A program made the position numbers and the translations under genes. Below, piece after piece: positions 33,134 through 42,575 of a stretch of DNA of 64,000 nucleotides (its first letter is position 1; each line of letters begins with the position of its first letter). This DNA is from JAIOSF01 sp963677755 (GTDB lineage Bacteria > Campylobacterota > Campylobacteria > Campylobacterales > Arcobacteraceae). A model generated the notes under the pieces. It did no database searches, was not told where the DNA came from, and saw only the letters and a program-made list of their open reading frames with translations. The DNA is taken from NCBI GenBank assembly GCA_963677755.1, contig OY782506.1, positions 310,001-374,000 on the forward strand, given 5' to 3'.

Positions 33134-35530
33134 ATGCAAAAAGCTTTCATAATTTTTATATTGTCAATAGTTGTAGGTGTGATACTTTTTATAGAGTTCA
33201 GTTATAAAAAACAAGAGATTTATAATGAAAGAATAAACGATTTAAGTTTACAGTATGAAGATAAAATCATTGCAAATAAAAGAATGGTTGAAGTTTTATT
33301 TGATGATGTGTTAAATGACTTAGAAGTTCAAATGCTTATAAGTGATGCAAATGATGGTAAAAATATTAAGCAAAATCGTGAACAACTTTATAAAATGTTT
33401 CATTTAAAATATAATTATTTAAAATCAAAAGGAATATTACAATTTCATTTTCATCTTGCAAATGGAGATAGTTTTTTACGGTTTCATAAGCTTAATAAAT
33501 ATGGAGATAATTTACTTTTTAGAGATACTATAAAAAAAGTTACTGAAACAAAAAAGAAAACTTATGGGTTTGAAGTGGGAAAGTACTTCGAAGGTTTTCG
33601 GTATGTATATCCAATTTTTTTCAATAATAGATATGTTGGAAGTGTTGAATGCTCTATAGGAGTAAATTCAATTATTGAGCAGATGAAAGAAACATTAGAA
33701 GCACATTTTACAATGCTTCTAAAAAAGAGTAGCGTTGAAGGTGTAATTGTTAAAGAAAATTTAAAAAATTACTATCATACTTGTGTGATAGATGATTCAT
33801 TTTATATGTCAGATAAAATTTATAAAGATAAATTATTTACACCTAATCTTATTAAAAAATTAAAAGCAAGTGTTCAATCCCAATTAAAAAGTGACAAAGC
33901 TTTTGCAAAAGCTTTGCACTTAGATAATGGAGATCCTAGAATAGTTATTTTTTTGCCTCTTTTAGATACAAAAAAATCAAATATAGGTTATCTTCTTTCT
34001 ATAAAGGATGAAAATTCAGTCCATTTACTATTTTTAGTCCAATTAATAAAATTTATAATAGCATTTATCATCATAATAGTGTTGGTATATTTTTACTTTG
34101 CTAATAAACAAAAAACAAATTTAATAGAACAATTACAAGAGGCTATAGATAAAACTACCTTAGTATCAAAAACAGACCTAAGAGGGAAAATCACATATGT
34201 AAATGAAGCATTTATGAAAATTTCTGGATTTAGTTATGAAGAGTTGATTGGACACCCTCATAATATAGTAAGAGATCCTTCTTCTTCAAAATCTCTTTTC
34301 AAAGATATGTGGAAAACTGTTTTTGCAAAGAAAATATGGAAAGGGATAATTACAAATAGAACAAAAGATGGAGAACAATACACAGTTGATGCTACAATTA
34401 TCCCCATACTTAATGTAAATGGAAAAATTGTAGAATTTGTAGCAATAAGGCATGATATTACAGAACTAGAAAAATATAAAGAGATATTAAAAAACCAACT
34501 TGATGATACAAGTAAATCTTTAAAAGAAAACATTAACTACTCTGCACAATATGAGGAAGCTATAAACAGCTCAAATGCTGTATTAAAAACAGATACAAAT
34601 AATATAATCACTTATGTTAACGAAAAATTTTGTAAACTTAGTGGTTATACAAAAGATGAACTTATAGGTAAAAATTGTGAAAATCTTCACCATGAAAAGC
34701 ACTTGAAAAGAGATGCATGTGAAACAATACTACAAAAAATAAGAAATAAAGAGATAGTATCAATAGTATTTACAAATGTTGCAAAAAATGGTGAATTGTA
34801 TTTTCTTGATACATTGATATATCCTATAGTTTCTTTAAACAATGAAGTTGTTGAACATTTGCATTTAATGCATGATATTAGTGAAATTATTAATCTTCAT
34901 GAAGAGCTTGAAGATACCCAAAAAGAGATTATATACAAAATGGGTGAAATTGGTGAAACTAGAAGTAAAGAGACAGGAAATCATGTAAAAAGAGTTGCTG
35001 AATACTCTAAGCTTTTAGCTTTATTATATGGTATGGAAGAGAAAGAAGCTGAACTTTTAAAACAAGCAAGCCCAATGCATGATATAGGAAAAGTGGGAAT
35101 ACCAGATAATATTTTAAAAAAACCTGGAAAATTAGATCCATTAGAGTGGGAAGTGATGCAAACACATGCTCAACTTGGATATGATATGTTAAAATATTCT
35201 TCAAGACCTATTTTAAAGGCTGCTGCTACAGTTGCTGGGGAACATCATGAAAAATACAATGGAAAAGGGTATCCTCATAATTTAAGTGGTGAAAATATCC
35301 ATATTTATGGTCGTATTACAGCAATTGCTGATGTGTTTGATGCCTTAGGAAGTGATAGATGTTATAAAAAAGCATGGGAGTTAGATAGAATTATAGAACT
35401 ATTTAAAGAGGAACGAGGAGAACAATTTGATCCAGTTCTTATGGATCTTTTTTTAGAAAATATAGATAAGTTTTTGGAAATCCGAGATAATTTACAGGAT
35501 ACAGTAATAAAGGAAAACGATGGAAAATAA
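33134..35530 (+). CDS. Membrane sensor Cache-PAS-PAS-HD-GYP phosphodiesterase
   Basis: A 798-residue inner-membrane protein. Two helices (about 4-22 and 305-325) flank a periplasmic double-Cache-like domain that includes FHFHLANGDSFLRFHK. Two PAS domains (about 335-455 and 475-590) precede an HD-GYP domain (about 605-790) with HDIGKVGIP and HHEKYNGKGYP, intact for c-di-GMP hydrolysis. It lies between two diguanylate cyclases and overlaps the second by 11 bases, so synthesis and breakdown are co-expressed. The external ligand is unknown. Confidence 0.9.
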   Translation: MQKAFIIFILSIVVGVILFIEFSYKKQEIYNERINDLSLQYEDKIIANKRMVEVLFDDVLNDLEVQMLISDANDGKNIKQNREQLYKMFHLKYNYLKSKGILQFHFHLANGDSFLRFHKLNKYGDNLLFRDTIKKVTETKKKTYGFEVGKYFEGFRYVYPIFFNNRYVGSVECSIGVNSIIEQMKETLEAHFTMLLKKSSVEGVIVKENLKNYYHTCVIDDSFYMSDKIYKDKLFTPNLIKKLKASVQSQLKSDKAFAKALHLDNGDPRIVIFLPLLDTKKSNIGYLLSIKDENSVHLLFLVQLIKFIIAFIIIIVLVYFYFANKQKTNLIEQLQEAIDKTTLVSKTDLRGKITYVNEAFMKISGFSYEELIGHPHNIVRDPSSSKSLFKDMWKTVFAKKIWKGIITNRTKDGEQYTVDATIIPILNVNGKIVEFVAIRHDITELEKYKEILKNQLDDTSKSLKENINYSAQYEEAINSSNAVLKTDTNNIITYVNEKFCKLSGYTKDELIGKNCENLHHEKHLKRDACETILQKIRNKEIVSIVFTNVAKNGELYFLDTLIYPIVSLNNEVVEHLHLMHDISEIINLHEELEDTQKEIIYKMGEIGETRSKETGNHVKRVAEYSKLLALLYGMEEKEAELLKQASPMHDIGKVGIPDNILKKPGKLDPLEWEVMQTHAQLGYDMLKYSSRPILKAAATVAGEHHEKYNGKGYPHNLSGENIHIYGRITAIADVFDALGSDRCYKKAWELDRIIELFKEERGEQFDPVLMDLFLENIDKFLEIRDNLQDTVIKENDGK

Positions 35531-36893
35531 TATTATAAAATTAAAAGACTTTACCTATTTTTTAAGAGTAAACAGAAATAAGATAGTGGATAAATGGTTA
35601 GATTCTGATGAAGTTAAAGAGATATTTTTAAAGCATTCTATTAAAGTATCAAAAGAGGACATAAAAATATTTTATGATTTTTTTGATTGTGTTACAAGTG
35701 TTATGCAATGGGAATTAACTATTGCAGAGTGTCCTACAAAAGTGAAACTTCTAAAGTTTTTAAATGATAACCAAGTTGGAAGTTTTGAATTTATTAGTTT
35801 TTTTATAGCTTTAAAAAATACAATCTCTAGTATTTTTTATGAAAATCAATTTTTATCATTTGGTTTATTGAAAAATTTAGAAGAAGTTTTTTTAGGTATT
35901 GCAAATGAATTGACAAAAACTTATGAACAGATACAAAAAGATGAAATGACCTATACAGATAGTCATTCAAATTTATTAAATGAATATAAAAAAGCTGTGG
36001 ATATAAGTAGTATTTTGTCAAAAACAAATACAAAAGGGATAATCACTTATGTGAATGATAAATTTTGTGAAATAAGTGGTTTTAATAGATCTGAACTTAT
36101 TGGACAACCACATAGTATAGTAAGACACCCTAATATGCCTAGTTCTATTTTTAAAGAATTATGGGATACATTGAAATCAAAACAAGCGTGGCAGGGAATT
36201 ATTACTAATATGAAAAAAGATGGGAGAAAATATGTAGTGGATTCTACAGTCATCCCTATCCTCGATGTTGATGGAGATATAATTGAATATATAGCATTGC
36301 GACATGATGTGACAGAGTTTGAACAGACAAAAGAGCAATTAAGTACATTGAATAGGTCTATGAAAAATAAAGTTGACGAATTATACTCAATGACAGTTTC
36401 ATTAGAAGAGGAAGCTTCAATAGATTCACTAACAGGCGTATTTAATAGAGCAAAATTTGATAAATTTTTTGATTTTGAGATAGAAAAAGCAAAAATGTCA
36501 AAAAATATTTTGACTATGGTTATTTTAGATATAGACCATTTTAAATCAATTAATGATACTTATGGGCATCATGTAGGAGATGCAGTTTTAAAACAGTTAG
36601 CACAATTAATTTCCAAAGATTTAAAAAGAGTTGATATCTTTGCACGATGGGGAGGAGAAGAGTTTGCAATACTTCTCCCTAGTACAACATTAGATGGTGC
36701 AGTTGCATTATCGGAAAAAGTTAGAAAAACTATAGAAGATAGTAATTTTTCAATGGTAGAATCAATAACAGCGAGTTTTGGGGTAGGAATATTTGAGGAA
36801 AATGAAACAAAATCAGAGTTTTTTAAAAGAGTTGATGACGCTTTATTTGAAGCAAAAAGAACAGGAAGAAATAAAGTAAAAGTGGCTAATTAA
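35520..36893 (+). CDS. RsbRD_N-like/PAS/GGDEF diguanylate cyclase, paralogue
   Basis: A 457-residue paralogue of the protein at 31721-33106 with the same order: RsbRD-like N-terminus (FLRVNRNKIVDKWLDSDEV), PAS (TYVNDKFCEISGFNRSELIG, IVRHPNM), coiled coil and GGDEF with LDIDHFKSINDTYGHHVGD and GGEEF. The inhibition-site position reads KRVD, not RxxD. The start overlaps the HD-GYP gene, implying coupled translation. The N-terminal domains of the two paralogues have diverged more than the PAS and GGDEF parts, suggesting different inputs with the same output. Confidence 0.9.
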   Translation: MENNIIKLKDFTYFLRVNRNKIVDKWLDSDEVKEIFLKHSIKVSKEDIKIFYDFFDCVTSVMQWELTIAECPTKVKLLKFLNDNQVGSFEFISFFIALKNTISSIFYENQFLSFGLLKNLEEVFLGIANELTKTYEQIQKDEMTYTDSHSNLLNEYKKAVDISSILSKTNTKGIITYVNDKFCEISGFNRSELIGQPHSIVRHPNMPSSIFKELWDTLKSKQAWQGIITNMKKDGRKYVVDSTVIPILDVDGDIIEYIALRHDVTEFEQTKEQLSTLNRSMKNKVDELYSMTVSLEEEASIDSLTGVFNRAKFDKFFDFEIEKAKMSKNILTMVILDIDHFKSINDTYGHHVGDAVLKQLAQLISKDLKRVDIFARWGGEEFAILLPSTTLDGAVALSEKVRKTIEDSNFSMVESITASFGVGIFEENETKSEFFKRVDDALFEAKRTGRNKVKVAN

Positions 36894-36894
36894 A

Positions 36895-37260
36895 TTATTG
36901 TGCAATAAAATTTAATGACACAGAATTTACACAATGCCTTGTAGCTTTTTGTGTAAATCCTTCCCCTTTAAACACATGTCCTAAATGTCCACCACAATTT
37001 GCACAGACTATCTCAATTCTTCTTCCATCTGCATCTGGTAACTCTTTTACATTGTTTTCAATCATATCATCAAAACTAGGCCAACCTGTACCACTATCAA
37101 ATTTTGCATTTGATGAGAATAGGGGAGTATTACACTGTTTACAAGTATAGGTTCCATCTTTGTGGTTGTCCCAATAATCTCCTGTAAAAGCTTGTTCCGT
37201 TCCTTTATTAAGTATTACTCTTTTCTCTTCTTCATTTAAGATGTTGTAATTATTTGGCAT
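36895..37260 (-). CDS. msrB: Peptide methionine-R-sulfoxide reductase
   Basis: Repairs methionine-R-sulfoxide. The 121-residue protein has the two zinc CxxC pairs (CKQCNTPLF and CANCGGHLGHVF), FDSGTGWPSF, and the catalytic Cys in RHCVNSVSLNF. No signal peptide is present. It is convergent with the diguanylate cyclase gene, the two stops being adjacent, and is 15 bases downstream of an NSS transporter gene on the same strand. Confidence 0.95.
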   Translation of the reverse strand: MPNNYNILNEEEKRVILNKGTEQAFTGDYWDNHKDGTYTCKQCNTPLFSSNAKFDSGTGWPSFDDMIENNVKELPDADGRRIEIVCANCGGHLGHVFKGEGFTQKATRHCVNSVSLNFIAQ

Positions 37261-37275
37261 GATATATCTCCCTTT

Positions 37276-38622
37276 TTAAAGTTTCAGTAGACCAGTTTCA
37301 TTTAACATTATAAATAAGACTGATAAAGGAGCTACATATCGAATAAGAATTAACCATAATTTAAAAAACTTTTCCCCCATAAGAGGTACAAGTTTTTTTC
37401 TAACTTGTTCTCTATCCATAATATAACCAACAAATATTGCTAATAATATACCACCAAGAGGCATTAAAATAGCAGCTGTTATAAAATCAAACCAATCAAA
37501 AAGATTTTTACTTCCAAATGTTAAACTCTCAGAAAAGCTATTTGTATTTGAAAGAAGTGCAAAAACCCCTAAAAGATAAAAAATAAATGATATACCATAA
37601 GTTGCTTTTTTTCTTGAAATATTTTTTCTTTCAACGAGATACATAACAGTTGGTTCTAGTACTGATATAGCAGATGTTATGGCAGCAAAAGCAAGGGCAA
37701 TAAAGAATGCAATTGCCATAATATTTCCAATAACACCCATCTCATAAAAAATTGCTGGAAGTGTAATAAATACTAAACCAGGACCTTGACCAGGGGCTTG
37801 ACCTGCTGTAAATACAACAGAAAAGATTATAACTCCAGCAACAATAGCAATAAGTGTATCTAGCGTAACAATAGTGATTGAAGCTTTTACTATATTGATA
37901 TTTCTATCTAAAGAAGCAGAATAAGAAAGAATTGTAGCCATACCAATAGAAAGTGTAAAAAATGCATGACCAACAGCTATGATAACTGAACTAGTATGAA
38001 ATTTTTCAAAATTTGGATAAAACATAAAATCTAAAGCTTCTGTAAATCCAGAGAGAGTCATACTATAAAAGAACATAATAACAAGTATTATAATTAAAGT
38101 AGGCATTAAATAATTATTAAGTTTTTCAATCCCTTTTTTTACACCTTTTGAAATAGTATATGCAATGATTAAAAAAGCTAGCGTATAATAAAACAGTTGA
38201 GTAAATATATCATCTTTTAACATAGTCATAAATACAGTCTCTGCTTGCGCACTATTTTCTGGAAGATTTGTGATTGCGATAACAACATAGTTTAAAATCC
38301 AACCAACTACAATAGAATAAAAAGATAAGATTATTATACCAGTGAGAAATGTAAAACCAGAATATTTCCAATATTTTTTCCCTTTTGGGGATAAGGTTTC
38401 AAATGCACTAACAGAATCTTGATTTGTACTACTTCCTACTAAAACTTCAGCTATAAAAATTGATAACCCAATTAATATAACAGTTAGTAGGTAAACAAAT
38501 ACAAAAACTCCACCTCCATTTTCTCCTGTAATATAAGGGAACTTCCAGATATTTCCTAATCCTACTGCACTTCCTGCTGCCGCTAAAATAAATCCTATCC
38601 TTGAAAATCTATTGGTATACAT
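37276..38622 (-). CDS. Sodium-dependent NSS/SNF-family transporter
   Basis: A 448-residue inner-membrane protein with about 11 helices. The first helix AAAGSAVGLGNIWKFPY is the Na+/substrate-binding signature of LeuT-like neurotransmitter:sodium symporters; later segments such as GHAFFTLSIGMATILSYSA and AFFIALAFAAITSAISVLEP also match. It imports an amino acid or similar solute with Na+. The substrate is not predictable. The gene is 13 bases downstream of mqnE. Confidence 0.92.
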   Translation of the reverse strand: MYTNRFSRIGFILAAAGSAVGLGNIWKFPYITGENGGGVFVFVYLLTVILIGLSIFIAEVLVGSSTNQDSVSAFETLSPKGKKYWKYSGFTFLTGIIILSFYSIVVGWILNYVVIAITNLPENSAQAETVFMTMLKDDIFTQLFYYTLAFLIIAYTISKGVKKGIEKLNNYLMPTLIIILVIMFFYSMTLSGFTEALDFMFYPNFEKFHTSSVIIAVGHAFFTLSIGMATILSYSASLDRNINIVKASITIVTLDTLIAIVAGVIIFSVVFTAGQAPGQGPGLVFITLPAIFYEMGVIGNIMAIAFFIALAFAAITSAISVLEPTVMYLVERKNISRKKATYGISFIFYLLGVFALLSNTNSFSESLTFGSKNLFDWFDFITAAILMPLGGILLAIFVGYIMDREQVRKKLVPLMGEKFFKLWLILIRYVAPLSVLFIMLNETGLLKL

Positions 38623-38635
38623 TTTTTTCCTTTTT

Positions 38636-39691
38636 TTAAGCTAGTTCGTTATACAAACTATCTCTTTCAATTGGCTCAAAGCCACTATTTTTAATAAGTT
38701 CTATAAATTCACTTTGTTTCATTCCATTTGCACTAGCAGCTCCTGCCGCACTATTAATAGACTCTTTTTCTATTGTTCCATCTAAATCATTAGCACCAAA
38801 CTCTTGTGCTACAAGTGCAAGTTTGACAGATGAAGTTACCCAATATGCTTTTAAACTCGGAATATTATCAAGAATGATTCTTGCTATTGCAAATGTTTTG
38901 AGTATCTCTTGTGCAGTTGGAAAATCAGTAACTTTTAAAAAATTATTTTCTTTTTGATAAACAAGTGGTATAAACGAGTTAAACCCATTTGTAATATCTT
39001 GTAACTCTCTTAATCTTAACATATGATCAATTCTATTTTCTCTAGACTCTATATGTCCAAAAAGCATTGTTGCATTTGATTTTCGTCCTTTTTGATGCCA
39101 AAGTTTGTGTATTTGAATCCATTGATCAGAACTTACTTTGCCACCACAAACTCTTTTTCGTACCTGCTCATCAAAAATTTCAGCACCACCACCTGGCATA
39201 GAATCTACACCATACTCAATCATTAAGTCAATAATCTCTTCATACGATTTACTGTATTCCTCACTTAAAAAATGAATCTCTGCTGCTGTGAGTGCTTTAA
39301 CATGAAGAGATGGATGTTTTTCTTTTATTTTTTTGAAAACTTCTAGATACCACTCAAGTCCTGTATTTGGATTGTGAGCAGATACTATATGTACCTCTTT
39401 GATACCATTTTTCACACTATTATCTACAGTATTTACTATCTCTTCATGAGTCATTGTATATTGATTTGGGTTTTTTCTACTTGCACTGTAGGCACAAAAT
39501 TGACAAACATCTTTACAAATATTTGTTGGATTTATATGTCTATTTACATTGTAATATGTTTTTCTTCCAAATTTTTCTTCTCGTATTTTTGAGGCTATGT
39601 CTCCTAGTTCTAATAAATCCATATCATAAAGTTTGATTGCATCTTCATATTCTAATCTTATATTATTTTGTAATTTTTCTTGAATTGTCAT
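38636..39691 (-). CDS. mqnE: Aminofutalosine synthase MqnE
   Basis: A radical-SAM enzyme that makes aminodeoxyfutalosine from the MqnA product in the futalosine menaquinone pathway. The 4Fe-4S motif is CKDVCQFCAY (C-x3-C-x2-C), followed by VHIVSAHNPNTGLEWYLE and MPGGGAEIFDEQVR, all family hallmarks. The open frame extends to 39736, but the ATG at 39691 is chosen: it starts 5 bases after the upstream small gene ends, and MTIQEKL fits the family N-terminus. A COG0402 deaminase of the same pathway lies three genes upstream on the same strand. Confidence 0.93.
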   Translation of the reverse strand: MTIQEKLQNNIRLEYEDAIKLYDMDLLELGDIASKIREEKFGRKTYYNVNRHINPTNICKDVCQFCAYSASRKNPNQYTMTHEEIVNTVDNSVKNGIKEVHIVSAHNPNTGLEWYLEVFKKIKEKHPSLHVKALTAAEIHFLSEEYSKSYEEIIDLMIEYGVDSMPGGGAEIFDEQVRKRVCGGKVSSDQWIQIHKLWHQKGRKSNATMLFGHIESRENRIDHMLRLRELQDITNGFNSFIPLVYQKENNFLKVTDFPTAQEILKTFAIARIILDNIPSLKAYWVTSSVKLALVAQEFGANDLDGTIEKESINSAAGAASANGMKQSEFIELIKNSGFEPIERDSLYNELA

Positions 39692-39695
39692 TTTA

Positions 39696-39905
39696 TTATC
39701 TAGTCTCTTTTCTTTTAATTTTGTATTTTGGAGCATTTGCTATATCATATATATGTTTAGTTTCTTGTCTGTGTAAGGCTATAATATCAATTTGGGTATC
39801 TTTATAAAACCAACCCTCATCTCTATCTTGAAGTATATTCTCTTTAAATAAATTTTTTAACTCTTCACTAGTTATGATTATTTCATCTATCTCTTCTTCA
39901 GCCAT
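39696..39905 (-). CDS. Small conserved-looking hypothetical protein
   Basis: A 69-residue acidic-then-basic protein (starts MAEEEIDEIIITSEEL, ends in a Lys/Arg-rich tail) with no membrane segment. It sits 11 bases after sppA and 5 before mqnE, in the same leftward operon, with AGGAG ahead of its ATG. I recognise no family. Its position within a tightly packed unit supports it being a real gene. Confidence 0.65.
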   Translation of the reverse strand: MAEEEIDEIIITSEELKNLFKENILQDRDEGWFYKDTQIDIIALHRQETKHIYDIANAPKYKIKRKETR

Positions 39906-39916
39906 AGTATCTCCTT

Positions 39917-40786
39917 TTAAAAAGCCATTAGTCCACTTATATTTGTTGATATATTAGAAATTGTTCCAGTTATCATTTTTTGCATAAATTCATCCATTTT
40001 GTCCTCTTTTGCCCAAATCGGATTTTTCACTTTGCTTAATTTTACAACCAACTCTTTCGCTGTAGTTATTGTAGCAACTTTATCAATTAAACCTGCATTT
40101 TTAGCTTGAACAGCTGTGAAAATATGAGCATCTGCATATTTTTTATAATCACTTTTTTTGAGTTTTCTTGCATTTGCAACATCTGTCACAAACATATCAT
40201 AAGTGCTTAAACTTACTTTTTCTAATTCAGCTCTCTCTTTTTGTGTCCATTGTCTTGTGGGTGTTCCTACTTCTTTGTATTCTCCAACTTTAATAATTTG
40301 TGATTTTATACCTATTTTTGCCATAAGCTCACTAGCATCAACACTTTGCATAATAACACCAATACTTCCTATCATACTTCCAGGATTTGCAATAATAGCA
40401 CTTGAGTATATAGCAGCATAGTAACTACCACTTGCCATAATTCCACTAGCATAAGCTACTACTGGTTTTAGATTATTAAGTTCTTTAATAGCATGTGTAA
40501 TTTCAACAGAAGGAGCGACTGCTCCTCCAGGAGAATTAACTTTAAAAAGTACACCTTTTACGGTCTGATTGCTTTTCGCCATCTCTATTTTTTCTAAAAT
40601 ATCATCTGCTACCATTATAGGACCATTGAGTTCTATAATTTGCAGGTTTGCTTGTTCTAAATTTTGTGTATCTGTATTTGTTACGACAAAATACAGAATA
40701 GTGAGAAAAAAAACAGTTTTAAAGTTATTTTGAATAAATTGTATTGGTGCCGTTATTGGATAAAATAATTTACTAAAGAAGTTCAT
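39917..40786 (-). CDS. sppA: Signal peptide peptidase SppA
   Basis: An inner-membrane serine protease that degrades released signal peptides. The 289-residue short form has an N-terminal anchor (about 24-36) and one protease domain with KVNSPGGAVAPS, catalytic Ser119 in GIMASGSYYAA and Lys171 in VGEYKEVGTPTRQW, the Ser-Lys dyad. Its start overlaps the deaminase gene by 14 bases. Confidence 0.92.
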   Translation of the reverse strand: MNFFSKLFYPITAPIQFIQNNFKTVFFLTILYFVVTNTDTQNLEQANLQIIELNGPIMVADDILEKIEMAKSNQTVKGVLFKVNSPGGAVAPSVEITHAIKELNNLKPVVAYASGIMASGSYYAAIYSSAIIANPGSMIGSIGVIMQSVDASELMAKIGIKSQIIKVGEYKEVGTPTRQWTQKERAELEKVSLSTYDMFVTDVANARKLKKSDYKKYADAHIFTAVQAKNAGLIDKVATITTAKELVVKLSKVKNPIWAKEDKMDEFMQKMITGTISNISTNISGLMAF

Positions 40787-42002
40787 TAACTCCTCCTATG
40801 AAAGTGTGTGTAGTTTGTTTTGTGTGGAGAATAATTGCTGTTGCTAATTCATCTTTATCTTCCACTGTATCAGGAAGTTGAAAGCTAATAATATCAGCAT
40901 CATATCCTTTTTTCAAAATACCTTTTTGAAGACCAAGGGCAAATGCACCACCATGAGTTGCAGCAAGAAGGAGTTTTTGTGAGAGTTGATTTGGTTCTAA
41001 ATTTGTATGGATAAAAATAGCATCTCTTAGCTCTTCAAACATATTTAAAGTGTGATTTGAACTTAGACCATCAGTACCCATTGCGAGTGGGATATTGTTG
41101 ATGTAGCTTAGGTTTAATGATGCGTTGTTTAAGAGTCTATTTGAGTTTGGACAATGTATAATTGAAGCACCCAAATCGTGTATTTGTTGTAACTCTTGTT
41201 CATTTGCTTCTACACAGTGTGTAAAACTTAAGTGTTTTATATCTTTAAATTGGTATAAAAAATCACTTGGTTTTGTTAAAGAGGTATGTTGGTCCAACAT
41301 ATCTTTAAAAAAAGCACCAAACTCACCTTCACTATAGTTAAGCCAATTATTTTCAGCAGTACTTTCTTGAAAGTGGGTTGATACTGCCATATCTTTTTCT
41401 CTTGCAATTTTTAAAACCTCTCTGATTAAAAAAGGATGTGTAGAGTAGGGTGAATGGATAGCAATTGCTGGGATAAAATTTTTCGCACTATTTTGTTGGG
41501 CAGATTTAAGTTTCTCTTTAAAATCTAAAAAGAGAGTATCTATCATATCTGGTTTACTTCCCAAAACTTCTGTAAAATAAACAACATTTATAGGAGACTC
41601 TATACAAGAGTTCATATCAAATCCATAAGAGCTAATAGCCCCAATAGTTGTAGTTCCATTTTGTATCATTTTTGATAGTTCATTATCAATGAGTTTTTTA
41701 TCGGCTTTTTCAATAAGTTCTTCACGGTTTTTAATAACTGAAAAAAGCCATTGGACAAAGTTTCCATATTTTAGGGTTGTTTTATTTGCACTAAATTCTA
41801 AATGTACATGAGTATTAATAAGTCCTGGCATTAATACAGAGTTTTTCCCTAAGTATTCAATGTTCTCATCTGGATATTTAATTTTGAAATCTTCATAAGT
41901 ACCAATATCAATAATTTTTTCATTGAAACAAATAGCCCCATCTTTAATGATACTAAAATCATCATCACAAGTTACAAGCCAATCTGCGTAAAAAAATTTC
42001 AT
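40773..42002 (-). CDS. Probable aminodeoxyfutalosine deaminase (COG0402 amidohydrolase)
   Basis: A 409-residue metal-dependent amidohydrolase of the chlorohydrolase/COG0402 family. Metal ligands are visible as HVHLEFS, the later His in STHFQES, FTHCVE, and the Asp of MGTDGLSSN. COG0402 members from Nitratiruptor and Deinococcus are known to deaminate 6-aminodeoxyfutalosine. Being in the same leftward unit as mqnE makes that role likely here. Other amine substrates remain possible. Confidence 0.8.
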   Translation of the reverse strand: MKFFYADWLVTCDDDFSIIKDGAICFNEKIIDIGTYEDFKIKYPDENIEYLGKNSVLMPGLINTHVHLEFSANKTTLKYGNFVQWLFSVIKNREELIEKADKKLIDNELSKMIQNGTTTIGAISSYGFDMNSCIESPINVVYFTEVLGSKPDMIDTLFLDFKEKLKSAQQNSAKNFIPAIAIHSPYSTHPFLIREVLKIAREKDMAVSTHFQESTAENNWLNYSEGEFGAFFKDMLDQHTSLTKPSDFLYQFKDIKHLSFTHCVEANEQELQQIHDLGASIIHCPNSNRLLNNASLNLSYINNIPLAMGTDGLSSNHTLNMFEELRDAIFIHTNLEPNQLSQKLLLAATHGGAFALGLQKGILKKGYDADIISFQLPDTVEDKDELATAIILHTKQTTHTFIGGVNELL

Positions 42003-42033
42003 TATATTATTAACCTCTTATTATATTTTAGAT

Positions 42034-42042
42034 ATTATACCA
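42034..42042 (-). promoter_or_regulatory. Extended -10 promoter of deaminase-sppA-mqnE unit
   Basis: On the minus strand TGGTATAAT is a perfect extended -10 (TGN-TATAAT), about 32 bases upstream of the deaminase ATG. The same nine bases form the promoter ahead of the leucine leader at 50769-50777. Confidence 0.55.
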
Positions 42043-42077
42043 AAAATTTATAATTTACAATTAAAAGGGATAAAAAT

Positions 42078-42572
42078 ATGAAAATTGCAGTTATTCAAGG
42101 ACCAAATCTTAACATGTTAGGTATTAGAGAACAAAATATCTATGGACCAATGACATTAGATCAAATTCATCAACAAATGAAAGGGAGTGCTGACCAAAAT
42201 GGTGTTGAGTTAGAGTTCTTTCAAAGTAACTTAGAAGGTGAAATAGTAGATAAAATTCAAGAGTGTTTAGGAACAGTTGATGGTATTATTATCAATCCAG
42301 CTGCTTATTCACATACAAGTATCGCAATTGCAGATGCTATTAGTGCAGTAAATTTACCTGTTGTTGAAGTACATATTTCAAATATCTACAAAAGAGAAGA
42401 ATTTAGACAAAAATCTGTAACTGCAACTGCAAGTTTAGGTGTTATTACTGGATTTGGACCATTTGGATATCATATGGGACTTATTGCCTTAACACAAATT
42501 ATTAATGAGATGAAAGCTGCACAAAATGCAAAAATAGCAGCACAACAAGAGCAACCAAAAGAAGAAAAATAA
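42078..42572 (+). CDS. aroQ: 3-Dehydroquinate dehydratase, type II
   Basis: Third step of the shikimate pathway. The 164-residue protein has the type II signatures GPNLNMLGIREQNIYG (catalytic Tyr and Arg loop), INPAAYSHTSIAIADA, VEVHISNIYKREEFR and a final GFGPFGYHMGL. The C-terminal tail of about 20 residues is Lys/Gln/Glu-rich and longer than usual. TATAAT at 42049-42054 and AAAGGG ahead of the ATG give a short leader. The peptidase gene follows 3 bases later. Confidence 0.95.
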   Translation: MKIAVIQGPNLNMLGIREQNIYGPMTLDQIHQQMKGSADQNGVELEFFQSNLEGEIVDKIQECLGTVDGIIINPAAYSHTSIAIADAISAVNLPVVEVHISNIYKREEFRQKSVTATASLGVITGFGPFGYHMGLIALTQIINEMKAAQNAKIAAQQEQPKEEK

Positions 42573-42575
42573 TTT

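Noticed and set aside
36893..36925. Inverted repeat ATTAAATT/AATTTAAT between the convergent cyclase and msrB genes
   Set aside because: The stem has a bulge, is nearly all AT and has no T run, so a terminator cannot be supported.
39692..39736. Longer mqnE start
   Set aside because: It would overlap the upstream small gene; the ATG at 39691 follows that gene's stop and fits the family.
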